Of a stretch of DNA of 64,000 bases, positions 11,040 to 20,750 are shown piece by piece. Below the pieces are notes generated by a model that saw nothing but the letters and a program-made list of their open reading frames with translations, did not search any database and was not told the DNA's origin. This DNA comes from Gnetum montanum (taxonomy: Eukaryota > Streptophyta > Gnetopsida > Gnetales > Gnetaceae). The translations under genes and the position numbers were made by a program. The stretch covers positions 137,180-201,179 of the forward strand of contig MNCI01004064.1 of assembly GCA_015680685.1 (NCBI GenBank), written 5' to 3'. Position 1 is the stretch's first letter. Each line of letters starts with the position of its first letter.

Positions 11040-12579
11040 TGATCGTTTGGGACCACCAATGTTGGGTGCCTCCAGTCTCATGACCTTTAGGATCACAAGA
11101 TTCGAAGGTGTTCTTCAAATAGGGTTTAGGTGCTTGCTGGTCTCTAACAGCACCAACGCCTAGATACATCCAAATAGACTCAGTGGTTATGTGAGTATGT
11201 GTTTGTTGTTGTGAATGTTGAAATGGTTAGGTTTTGTATAAAACTGTAATTGGCTATCATAAAAGAAATTCAACTAACTTTGTCAAATACTATGAGTTGT
11301 TGAAGATTCCTATTTTGTCAAGTCACTTAGTCTATATAGTCCCTATAATACATTACTTGTAACAAATAAAATTTTCCAAAAATGTTTGAGCACAATTCTG
11401 CCAATCTACTCCTAATTTCCCCCAAAGAGAAAATTCCACAAGAAAACTAGAAATAGAGCAAGATTCAATGCACTTAAAAAGAGAAAGAAAAGAAAGAAGA
11501 TTTGTGTGCAATCTCAAATATTTAAGCAAGATTAAATGACATGAGAAAACACTTTGCAATAAAGCTATTCTAATTCAATCTAACTACGAATTATCCAAAC
11601 CCTTTGAGCCCAACAAGCAATTTTGTAAAAGAAAATCTTATTACACTATCAAAAATGTTGCTTAATGATAAATTATGAGCTTCTATTTTGACTAGTTAAT
11701 AGTTTTGAAGAATTGCATTCAAGAGAACCTTCATAAAAATTTGACAAATTCAGGATTGAAATACCAAGGCAATGCACTTTAAAACAATGAAACTATTTCA
11801 ATCCTCTCAATATATTAAATATTTTCCTAGATACTCTATGCTCAAAATAGGCAATTTCGTTAAGAAATTACTATTAAATTTCTCTAAAGGATTTTCAACA
11901 ACATAAGCTCTTTTATGGCAAACCTTAATAGAAGTCTAATATTGCACAAAATAGAGCTATAAAGACAACCTAGAAAAATCCCAAAATTAAATGTCGAGCA
12001 TGATACTATCTAAACCATTATCTAAGTAACTAAAACAAAATAGGAAATGAATTCACAAGATTAAAAGAAAGTAGTTGAATTGATGGCTTTAGCAAGCCAT
12101 GCTTTACAAGAAATCTTTGATATTCTTGTAAGTTGCTTCTACCCAATTCTACCTTTTCTCTACCCTTTAAGCCTTTTTATAGTGGGTTTAGGTAGTTAAA
12201 ATCATCATAAAATATTAAGGTAAGTGACAAATATTTAGGGAATTAATTCATAACTCCCATGAGAAGTTGTAACTTTCAAAGGAAGTTATGATAAAATTTT
12301 GCCATAGTTTGACAAATGTCATGTCAAATGCAAACATTTAGGAGATTTAATTATTCTTCTATACAACATTCATGGAAAATTAAATTTAAAAACAAAGGTC
12401 TATATTTTCCTTTTCTAAATCATAACTTTCCCATGTACACATGTATTACTTTTATTCAAATTTATATTATAATTCATAACTACCATAATAATCTATATTG
12501 CTTTTATTATATTCCAACCCAAACTTTTAATTTTAAAAATGGAATGTGATTCTCTCAGATCGGTTGTGGGGGGGTGTCA
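11040..12579 (-). mobile_element. LTR, ~1.54 kb, most complete copy of its family
   Basis: Bounded by TGATCGTTTGGGACC at the left and GGGGTGTCA at the right, so on the minus strand it runs TGACACCCC...GATCA. A minus-strand TATA box (CTATAAAAAGG) at about 12,172-12,182 is followed by a purine-rich leader, giving the orientation. No TSD is seen because the element lies in a rearranged block. The related copy at 38,729-39,654 abuts the gag end of the Tat-like element, so the family probably belongs there. Confidence 0.6.
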
Positions 12580-12596
12580 AACCCCAAAAAGAAGTT

Positions 12597-13630
12597 TTAT
12601 TAGTAGTAAAAGAGTATCAAATACATAAACCATATTAAGTCATAGAGACAAAAAATATGGAAAACTCATATTAGTGGGGATGAAATTTTGGGAAACATCC
12701 TCATAAATAATCATTCATGAAAGGAAGAAATCCAATATGGGGAACTACCATCTATTAAGACCAATCAACCTAGTACAAGAGAGAGTAGCATAAATTTGGA
12801 CAAGGCAAATAGCACTTGATAATAAATAGAGAGACTCCCATTTAGTGACTCCACTCAAATTTAAGAAGGAAAGATTCTATGCAAAGATTCCTATTGAAGA
12901 AGGTTGCTAGAACGCATGGGTCTTTCCCAAGGCTACAGGAGATGAATCAATTGATGAATATCCATTTCAAACTTTGATGCTTGAGATTTGAGTTGGAAAT
13001 GAATGAGGTGGAAGATCTACAATTTCTCCATCATCGTTAGATGACATGTATTGAAATAATCAATCCTTTGAAAGATAACATTACATTTATGCTTCCAAAT
13101 ATAATATAGAATAATAGGCCTAATAAATTTTCACAAAAATTTAAAATTAGCAAAAGTGGTGGCCAAAAAGCCAAGTATAACATCATCTTGAGATAGCTTG
13201 CATGATGGAATAACTTTGGAAGCCCATGTCCACACGTGCTATGTGAAGGGGCAATGGCAAAACACATGGACAAAATCCTTTTTACCATCATAGAGAGGGC
13301 AAGAAGGATTGTGAATCCCAAGATATTTGAGACATTTGCTGATAGGTAAACCTTGGTGAAGGAGACATTAGAGGAACTGCTTAATTTTAGGAAGAGTTGG
13401 TAGTTTTCAACTACATTGGAAGAGGGGGATCCAGAATTGTTTTGACCCTTGTTTGTGCTAAGACTTGTTACACCATTGAATGATATGTGATGAGTCATGC
13501 AAAAGTTGAAAGGGCACATGTGGCTTGTAAGGTAGAGTTTTTGATCCATTAATCCATTGAAGGTCATGAAAAGTACTTTGCATCGAAACATCTAGTTGCA
13601 AATGGTAGTGAATGAAGGTGTAAACCCAAG
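12597..13630 (-). pseudogene. LINE RT zinc-binding domain and C-terminus
   Basis: Minus-strand frames show a stretch ending S-F-T-K-V-Y-L-S-A-N-V-S-N-I-L-G, then C-F-A-I-A-P-type cysteine/histidine remnants. In the next frame come W-A-S-K-V-I-P-S-C and W-K-V-I-R. This is the zf-RVT region (reverse-transcriptase zinc-binding domain) and tail found at the C-terminus of plant LINE ORF2. Frameshifts break the frame. An open frame of 184 codons (13,037-13,591) crosses the region but only part of it is the ancestral frame. Confidence 0.65.
13626..13630 (+). repeat. 5-bp target-site duplication (left), CCAAG
   Basis: CCAAG lies immediately left of the LTR at 13,631-15,234 and again immediately right of it at 15,235-15,239. 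Confidence 0.9.
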
Positions 13631-15234
13631 TGAAACACCGTGAAAATCGCGAATTGGCCTAGGGCGAAGATTCACGATTTAGGCGAAAGTCTACGACAGA
13701 AATCCAGAAGACAGAACAAGGTAAAGAGGCACGCAGCATCAAGTCTCCAAGTTTCTTACAAATTCCAACCTTACTTTGTTTTCTCTATTTACGCTACATT
13801 ACACAACATAGCATAATGGTGCTTGGCGTAACTTTGCTTACTGTAGCCTAATATCAGAAAGTAACTTATTTCGGTGAATTCGACGAAGTTTAAGGCCTAA
13901 GCAGCATGATTAGCGACTTGTCGTATATTCTGCTAAGTCTTTTATTCAGGGCTGAGTTTATGCTCCGTTACGCAGAGCAGCGTAATGAACCTCTAGGAAG
14001 TCAAGGCCAGAGTCTAAAGAAGCATGGCAGATTGATTTCTTCTTTTGCAGAGTGGTCGCTTTACGCTTATTACGCTACGCAGCATAGGCAAGCATAACTT
14101 ATTGTAAAGTTGACCATGTTTACGCTCTATTACGCTTTGCGGCGTAAATGAGCGTAAAACAGCCTGAGTTAACTACTTCTATTCTCTATTATGCTCTGCC
14201 ACGCTATGTAGCGTAAACAAGTGTGATACAGTGTAAGGCCAGTTAAGGCAATACCAAACACGCACTTGCTATTCATATGCACAATACGCTCATCAGCGTA
14301 TCGTAGCGTAATCATGAGGTAGCTTCAGCGGGAGTGGTTGACAGCATACTTTGCCCCCTTTCCCAAAAGCGTGATGCGACATGACCAGTTTCAACATAAA
14401 GTTTGCCAAGTCAAGGGTATTTTGAAGGTTCGAAACACGTGTCATCAAGGCCGTGCCTTCTCCACGTACTACCGAACCTATAAATACTCTAGTTGGCAAA
14501 GAAAGAAAGGATCTTCTTGGGCTTTTTTTTAGGGGGATCACCTTTTGGCAGAGACAGAAGACATTTTGAGCATTGGTAGCAGGAGCGATTAGTCTTTTGG
14601 TGAAAATACAGTTCTCTCCATTGGCGATTGTTAGCAGCTTTGGAGCAAAGACTACCGAAGGCACAAGGAGCAAATCAGAGATCGAGAGATCATCTGGTAT
14701 GGTTAACAAGGTTTATTAATCAAAAACAGTTGATCGATAGACATCCAGGCTTGACCTTCCTTGCATTCCACCTTTGGCTTATGAGGTAGACCGAGCTTCA
14801 TTTTGTACTCTTTGTTGAACAATTTTTCTTGTTTTGTGTATGCTTCGCACAGGATAAGCGGAGTTTGCTATTGGAACTTTGTATACAATATACTCAATCT
14901 TCGAATCAAAACATAGATCTTGTAATTGCGCACTTTCCTAAATCTGATCCTCCTTGTCGCATTGATGTTGTCATTATTTTGATTTATTTACATTGTTTTC
15001 TACTCTTACGATTCGTTGGAGCGGTTTGTTTCGTGGAATATCTATATAATACGTGTGTTATCGCGATATTCGTTAGTTTACTAGTTAAGTAAGTCCTTGT
15101 CTGATCGACAAGACCGTTCAGGGCATCGTGGATTCATTTTCTCCAGCATGGCCCTCACATGGATTCGTGGTTAAGACTGTGTACACAGATTTTCGTTCGG
15201 TATTTTCCAGCGACCAACATTTTCCGTCGTTACA
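13631..15234 (+). mobile_element. Solo LTR (1,604 bp) inserted in the LINE
   Basis: Starts TGAAACACCG and ends GTCGTTACA, with perfect 5-bp TSDs CCAAG on both sides. No internal region is present, so it is a product of LTR-LTR recombination. A sense TATA box (CCTATAAATACTC) at 14,477-14,489 divides U3 from R/U5. U3 holds an array of TACGCT/AGCGTA inverted repeats (about 13,785-14,310). The LTR is CpG-rich against a CpG-poor background, which suggests a recent insertion. The same family supplies the LTR end at 1-538. Confidence 0.93.
13785..14310. repeat. Array of TTACGC...GCGTAA hairpins in U3
   Basis: About six imperfect units, each with a short palindromic core. Perfect examples: TTTACGCTC (14,119-14,127) with GAGCGTAAA (14,150-14,158), enclosing TTACGC (14,130-14,135) and GCGTAA (14,142-14,147); and ATACGCT-CATC-AGCGTAT (14,284-14,301). 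The array ends ~175 bp before the TATA box. Confidence 0.75.
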
Positions 15235-15239
15235 CCAAG
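15235..15239 (+). repeat. 5-bp target-site duplication (right), CCAAG
   Basis: Right partner of 13,626-13,630. Confidence 0.9.
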
Positions 15240-16071
15240 CTAGACAATGGTGCATTACTTTAGACATTGCATATAGATTATTAAACTCATTCCCAGAAAT
15301 CCATTGATCAGTAAGTCAAAGATAACTTAGAGAAATAACTCCCTTTTGATACCAAGAGGTAGCAACCTTAGCATTTGTAATGCTAAGGGAAATGGGTGAC
15401 AAAGGTAACCACTAGGGACACAACTTAGAGAGAAGAGTAGGGTTGATCTTGACATTATTCCAATCTATATAATAATGTATAATTTGCCAAGTCCTCCAAA
15501 TGCTTTTGAAAACATGAGATCCAAGAATAATCATAGTGTGGGGAAAAAGGATCCAGTTAATGAAGTGGATTCCTTTCTAGAAGGGCTTATTTTTGGGAAA
15601 ATCTTGTTGAAGCCTTAATTAGAGGAGAGTATCAATAATGTTTAGGGCATCTAGATGCTGAACCCCCTAATTAAAAGAGTTCAAAAGACCTAAGGCACCC
15701 TTATTCTTAGGAAGAGTAACAATATTCCAGGTGACATGATGGAATCCTTTCTAAGAATCTTTAGAGGACCACATGAAGTCACAAAATAATCATTCAAGCT
15801 TTTGATAAGTAGCTTGGGAGGGGGCCCATCACAAAGAGTTATACACATGGGTAGATGCACAGATAGAATTACATACAAGGTACTTACCAACTAGAGTGAG
15901 AGGTTTAGTCTTCCATTTTTCAAGTTTCTTTTGAATCCAAAAAATAACATGCTCCCAAAGAATAGAGGTAGAACCTCTACAAAGAAAGGGAATTCCTAGA
16001 ATCTTAATGATATCTTGATCTTGAAGAAGTTTCCAATTGTACTTGGTCACATGGATATAATTATTGGTAAA
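15240..16071 (-). pseudogene. LINE reverse transcriptase, C-terminal half
   Basis: Minus-strand frames give K-I-L-G-I-P-F (the family's Y-L-G-I-P block), then W-I-Q-K-K-L-E-K-W-K and L-V-G-K-Y-L-V, and further W-S-S-K-D-S and P-K-N-K-G-A-L-G-L-L-N (family K-x-x-G-G-L-G). These follow the RT palm of plant LINE ORF2. About 60 residues normally found between the catalytic F-A-D-D and this block are missing, so a deletion preceded or accompanied decay. Confidence 0.82.
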
Positions 16072-16076
16072 GCTAT
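16072..16076 (+). repeat. 5-bp target-site duplication (left), GCTAT
   Basis: GCTAT precedes the LTR at 16,077 and recurs at 17,082-17,086. Confidence 0.9.
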
Positions 16077-16364
16077 TGATGAGTGGCGAGGTACCCCTAC
16101 ACTCAACCATACGCAACGAGCATCGCATGCGCGATCCGGTTGAACTCCGCAGATGGACTAGTTGTGGCACCTAGATAGTTAGCCTTAGGTCGCAGTTCGC
16201 TGTCTTCCCATCTAGACTAGTTTTGCATATGTCACGTATGGTTTAGTCTAGATGAGGTGTATGATGTGTTCTAATTCTAATGCTACTCCTGAAGGCAAAG
16301 GAAAATAATACTAACTAAGCTAAGCTAGGAGGAAAAGGTAAGAAAATCTAATCTAGCCTAAGTG

Positions 16365-16688
16365 CGACGAGCAACCGATTCCTTGATCAACCGTACACAT
16401 CTTGGACTTCGTGCACGACTGCCACTGGGACTACCAAGCATAGGCCTAGGTACGCCACTGGGATTACCAAGCGCAGACCCCAAATACGCCACTGGGTTAC
16501 CAAGCGTAGATCCCCCTAGCTACACCACTGGGCTACCAAGCAGTCACACTTAAATGCTCGTAATCAAGTCGAACTCGTTCCGCTTCTAGGAGTTTAGGGT
16601 TGAGAGACTAATCGCGATAAGTAACCGATTCCTTAACTAGCCGTACACACCCGTAGATGCTCGTAGTCAAGTCGTACTTACACCGCGC
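16365..16688. repeat. Hairpin modules in solo LTR A
   Basis: Module A1 (16,365-16,574) has a C-A-A-CCGATTCC-type core, inner arms CTTGA / TCAAG and outer arms GCGACGAG / CTCGTTCCGC. Module A2 (16,613-16,688) has core TAACCGATTCC, inner arms CTTAA / TCAAG and outer arms GCGATAAG / CTTACACCGC. A1 holds the tandem TTACCAAGCG array in its loop. Confidence 0.7.
16420..16545. repeat. Tandem array, CCACTGGG-ACCAAGC units
   Basis: Four units of 30-40 bp, each containing CCACTGGG followed by TACCAAGC, at about 16,421, 16,454, 16,488 and 16,524. Confidence 0.8.
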
Positions 16689-16959
16689 TATGAAAGCAAT
16701 AAATAACATGAAATAAATAACAATAAATAAACTAAGTGAATGCTGCAATGATGAAGTAATCTCGATCTTTATTGCCGGTCATGTGCGTGTCCAAGTACAA
16801 CACACTCGAATAAAGACACCGTACAATCACATTCACCACACTGTGGGCAGACACGGGAAAATTCTAACTCTGGAGGGATCAAACTGCCAAAGCTTTGCTA
16901 CACTAAAACTGGGATCCCCAAATAAGGGAGAGCCGCCTCTTATTTATAGACATGACGGC

Positions 16960-17075
16960 TGACTGCGATATCGCGTACGCGATATCGTAGGGAAGGACGC
17001 GATATCGCGTACACGATATCGCGGGGGATGCGATATCGCGTCGGACGCAATATCACGGTCGACGCAAACCGCGTC
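16960..17075 (-). promoter_or_regulatory. CGATATCGCG palindrome repeats upstream of the TATA box
   Basis: Several copies of GCGATATCGCG and near matches, within ~125 bp upstream of the minus-strand TATA box of solo LTR A. Related repeats occupy the same place in the other LTRs of the family (24,040-24,090; 32,330-32,385; one copy at about 42,389-42,400). Confidence 0.7.
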
Positions 17076-17081
17076 TCATCA

Positions 17082-17086
17082 GCTAT
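17082..17086 (+). repeat. 5-bp target-site duplication (right), GCTAT
   Basis: Right partner of 16,072-16,076. Confidence 0.9.
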
Positions 17087-18230
17087 AAATAAAAGATTTG
17101 TTTCAATTAATAGTGGAACCTGAGAGTAAGCAGTATTGCTCCACTCAAGATAAGAGCTGATGCAAATTAGTAGTAGTATTTGAACAAGAAAAAAGGAGTT
17201 GTTGGTGAAATGCATGTTAAGAAGCTGATTTTGGGGTGAAGAGAGGTAGACCTTGGTGAGAAATTCATTTTGACTATCATAGTTTAATTGATGACAGAGA
17301 AAGTTAACTATGATGATGAATAGGTAAGGGGCAAGAGGACATCCTTGTTGTATTGACCTATGGATAGGAAAGGAAGAGGTGATGCCAAAGCTAGTGCCTA
17401 TTCTTACTATAGCATCTGAGAATAAGAATTTCACCATATGTAAGAACTTAAGGCCAAAACCAAGTTTAGTCATGGTCTATAGAATAAAGTCTCACTTTAT
17501 GTTGTCGTAGGTCTTAGCATAGTCAAGCTTCATTAGGAGAATATCTTGATTGTCATCTTTTGCCCACTTAAGACCTTTCCACGTAGTAATCACATTGTTT
17601 AAAATACATCTACCAAGAACAAATCTTATTTGCTGGGGAGATGTAATTTGGCAAAGAATTTTCTATTAATGTAAGAATAAGCATTTGGCCCAAATTTTAT
17701 ACACCATGTTAAGAAGAGTTATGGGATGCTAATTAGAGAGACAAGTAGAATCCCCAGACTTAGGAAGGAGACGAATAATCCCTTGATTTAAATTGGGCCC
17801 AAGGGAACTAGTAAGGATAGCCTCTTTGATAACTAAGAGAAGATCATTTTCCACCAGATCCCAATGAGTTTGAAAAAATTCAATGGGAAAACCACCATAA
17901 CCAGGAGCCTTCCCATAACTCAACTTGGAACAATTTGCTTGAAGCTCCTCCTTGGTAATATCAACTTCTAAACTTTATGACATAGTAGAATTGATAAGGC
18001 TAGGATAATTAAGCGTAGCAGCCTTGAATGATGAGATATCCATAGGGGTAGTAGCAAATAGGGTTTCATAATGTTGATTAAGAAATTAGAGGATACTGTT
18101 GTGTTGAGTGATGATGGTGTTGCTACTATCTAAAAAATGCAAATGAGAAGAGATATTTAGATACTTGAAAAATTTCTTACAATGTTCATTTTGAATATTT
18201 AACCAAGTGAGTTTACTTTTAGTTAAGGCA
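17082..18230 (-). pseudogene. LINE reverse transcriptase, N-terminal and palm part
   Basis: Minus-strand translation shows S-Y-G-K-A-P-G-Y-G-G-F-P-I-E-F-F-Q (family G-K-A-P-G-P-D-G-F) near 17,880-17,923, then G-I-I-R-L-L-P-K (family I-x-L-I-P-K). At 17,330-17,400 follow I-Q-Q-G-C-P-L-A-P-Y-L-F, the R-Q-G-D/C-P-L-S-P block, and L-L-F-I-A-D just before the LTR insertion. All are RT blocks 1-5 of plant non-LTR elements. Frameshifts and stops are spread throughout. Confidence 0.9.
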
Positions 18231-18479
18231 CTTTATGCCCTGTACACTTCCCATTGTTGGAAGGCTAACCAGGCTTTAGCTAACTTCTCGTGAACATGAG
18301 TGTTAAAGGATCTTAAGCTAATCTATCAGTTAGATGTTCAATAGTAAGGTAAATGTTGTTGTACTCTTTTTTGGCCCAAGCAACCATTGCCTTACTATAA
18401 GAATGAGCAAAGTTCCACACTCTACAAGAAGAATGATGCCACCATTAAATCCAACCCACCTAATCTAAGGGCCTAGGTT

Positions 18480-19731
18480 CAGCATTCCAAAGTTTGAGAA
18501 AAAAAGTTGGATGGAAGGGGAAGAGAAGTAGTTGTTATGTAGCTAAAAAAGATAAATTTTATGTCTATGGTTTCTACCATGAATTTGGATAGATATAGAG
18601 ATGGGAAGATGGTCTGATATGGTGGCATGTTGATGAGCCATAGTAGAAGAGAAGGCTTGCCAAAAAGAAAGGCTGGATGAACCATTTATAGATGCAAGCC
18701 TACCCAAGACAAAGATTGCTCTAAGTAAATCTGTGAAGGGGATCATGAGTAGAGGCATCTACCCCATTAGAAAGGTAGAACATTTTCTTAAAGGCTAACC
18801 AAGTCTGATACTCAGAATTTGATAGTTGAAAAAAACACCCATCCAAGCTTATCTTGAGGGAGTTCTATCATATTCAAATCTCCTTCAAAAATCCAAGGTA
18901 ATGAGGGAAGAAGAGAATTGACTAGTTCCTGCCATAGAAGAGCACATCCTATAGAGTCATTGAGGGCATAAATCAAGTAGATACTAAAAGGGCCATGCAA
19001 AGAAGAGAAGGTATCCCAAGAAAGTCTATGGCTAGAATCAAAACCACTTTGAATGATTTTATCTTTCTAGTAAGCTGAAAAGATAATGGGAGCTCCTCCT
19101 TTTTCACTTATGTGAAACGTAGTGAGAATTGATGAGTGAGGGAGAAATTAATGGGCTAAAAGAGATAAATGGTCTACTAAAACATTAATTTCCTAGAAAG
19201 ATAAATGAAGGAGAATGAAATCAAAAGAAATATTTAAGCTGAAGAGAAAGTTTCTTGCACACTTTCATCGAAGCTTATTTGTAAGTCCTCAGATGTTCCA
19301 TGATAAGAGGTTCATGGGAAGATAATTGACTAGTTCCTACCATAGAAGAGAACATCCTATAGAGTCATTAAGGGCATAAATCAAGAAAATACTGAAAGGG
19401 CCATGCAAAGAAGAGAGGGTATCCCAAGAAACTCTATGGCCAGAATCAAAGCCACTTTAAATGATTTTATCTTTGTAGTAAGTTGAAAAGATAATGGGAG
19501 CTCCTCCTTTCCTACTTATGTTGAATGTAGTGAGAATTGATGAGTGAGGGAGAAATAAATGGGCTAAAAGAGATAAATGGTCTACTAAAATATTAATTTC
19601 CTGGAAAGATAAATGAAGGAGAATGAAATCAAAAGCAATATTTAAACTAAAACGAAAGTTTCCTACACACTTTCATCAAAGCTTATGTGTAAGTCCTTAG
19701 ATGTTCCATGATAAGAGGCTCATGGGAAAGT
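18480..19731 (-). pseudogene. LINE endonuclease domain with internal duplication
   Basis: Frames at 18,812-19,000 contain L-P-W-I-F-E-G-D-L-N-M-I, the P-W-x-x-x-G-D-F-N block of the apurinic-type endonuclease/exonuclease/phosphatase fold that nicks target DNA. W-Q-E-L and a following K-L-G block fit the same fold. The frames at 18,479-18,758 hold the end of the domain (S-D-H-L-P-I, the catalytic S-D-H). The N-terminal part is duplicated in tandem (18,916-19,323 and 19,324-19,731), so it cannot fold normally. Confidence 0.82.
18916..19731. repeat. 408-bp direct tandem duplication within the LINE
   Basis: AATTGACTAGTTCCT at 18,916 recurs at 19,324 and the two 408-bp units are about 93-95% alike by eye, ending GATGTTCCATGATAAGAGG. 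Differences are mostly transitions. Confidence 0.9.
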
Positions 19732-19739
19732 AGAGGGCA

Positions 19740-20750
19740 TGTCGAATTAGAGGTCAACAAAAGATTCAAGAGTTGAAGTATCAACTTCCATTATTTGTGA
19801 GAGGATGGCAAAGGAGCTATTTATAGTGATAGGGGCTATAGAAGTGTTCAGTGGAAAGAAAATGGAGGGTGGAGTTATAACAGAGGAAGCTTTGACTTGT
19901 TTCCTTCCACTACCTATCACAAACTCTTTACCTAAGATTGAGTCCTTGAATGACTTTGAGGGGGTGAAATATGTTGTGGTGTGTGCACCTAACTATAATG
20001 CTTATACCTTGGAGAGATCAGACAAAGAGGAAGGCTTTGGAGTAATTTTTGAAAAGGTTTTGAACTTAAGGGATTTTGATGATCAGTGGGATGATGTATC
20101 TGGGGAATGATTTTTTTCAAATGCAATGAATTGTTGTCTCTTAGCTAAGAAGGGATAAGTTGAGATATGATGCTCAACTTGATGATAGTAGCTACAAGAG
20201 TTTGGAAGATAAAAATAATCTATTTTTTGGGTGAAGAGTTTTCCATCGGCTGCAAGGGTTAATGAGGTCTTCCTAAGAGCTATATTGAGTTTGATACAAT
20301 AGTGGCAAATTTGAGTTCCATTAATCACAATGCTATGATCGAAAATAATAGGATCAAGGGTACTCACAATGTTCCTCTCTGTGCATGAAAAAATGAGTGG
20401 AAGATTTGGCAATTCTACATAACAGAGAATTTTGTTATATGCATGGTCATTGACATTAAAGTTAATTTTTCAAGCATGAATAATTAGAGTTACATTCCTT
20501 ATTGGAAAAATTTTAAGGGGGAGAGCCTTCTTAACCTAAGAGGCCTAAGATAGTTCCACTAGAATAAAGGTCTAAGCATAGTAGCAGACATGAGAAACTT
20601 GAATGTCTTGGGCTTGAAGGAGGTTTTGGATTTGCAAATTAATACTTAGTGACCTTGGTAGAAATCCCACTATTTGAAGAAAAATAAAGTGTGTTGCAAA
20701 ATCTTTAGAAATTGCATTGAAAATATCATCCAGAAGAAGGAAATTTATTC
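19740..20750 (-). pseudogene. LINE ORF1, zinc-knuckle protein remnant
   Basis: The minus-strand frame at 20,083-20,412 encodes F-Y-L-P-N-S-C-S-Y-Y-H-Q-V-E-H-H followed by T-Y-P-F-L. This matches the plant LINE ORF1 zinc knuckle (usually L-P-x-x-C-x-x-C-x-x-x-G-H-x-x-x-x-C-P) with two cysteines replaced by tyrosines. Further upstream frames have V-G-F-L-P-R-S-L. ORF1 proteins bind the element RNA. The region is degenerate, and its 5' limit near 20,750 is approximate. A plus-strand open frame at 19,805-20,110 is the antisense of this region. Confidence 0.6.

Larger units (their letters stand above)
9436..13230. repeat. Tandem segmental duplication, unit 2 (3,795 bp)
   Basis: Second and more complete unit. 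Its right edge CCATGTCCACACGTGCTAT resembles the unit start (CCACAATGTTGATGTGCTAT), so a short stretch of similarity (CCACA...GTGCTAT) lies at the recombination points. Confidence 0.88.
16077..17081 (-). mobile_element. Solo LTR A (1,005 bp), TGATGAG family, inserted in LINE RT
   Basis: Termini are the perfect 7-bp inverted repeat TGATGAG...CTCATCA, with exact 5-bp TSDs GCTAT. A TATA box on the minus strand (TCTATAAATA, 16,941-16,950) sets the orientation. U3 (about 16,960-17,081) has repeated CGATATCGCG palindromes. The transcribed part carries two hairpin modules (16,365-16,574 and 16,613-16,688) and a short tandem array of CGCCACTGGG-TTACCAAGCG units (16,420-16,545). It is CpG-rich, unlike its flanks. 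It splits the LINE right at its F-x-A-D catalytic block. Confidence 0.94.
12597..20750 (-). mobile_element. LINE (plant L1-type), decayed, interrupted by two solo LTRs
   Basis: One element on the minus strand with parts in the expected order: ORF1 with zinc knuckle (about 20,083-20,750), endonuclease (about 18,480-19,730), RT (15,240-18,230), zf-RVT and C-terminus (12,597-13,630). Two LTR insertions with exact TSDs (13,631-15,234 and 16,077-17,081) and one internal 408-bp duplication separate the pieces. Without them the LINE would be ~5.1 kb, in the range of plant L1 elements. A poly(A) tail is not obvious at the left end, where it joins the duplicated block. Confidence 0.88.

Noticed and set aside
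13619-15234. LTR start at TGTAAACCC (13,619)
   Set aside because: It gives no TSD; starting at TGAAACACCG (13,631) gives a perfect CCAAG duplication.
16420-16545. Possible CRISPR-like array because of regular repeats
   Set aside because: Repeats are imperfect, spacers are short and related, and it lies inside a plant LTR with TSDs.
19805-20110. Plus-strand 101-codon frame
   Set aside because: Antisense to LINE ORF1, where the minus strand shows the zinc-knuckle pattern.
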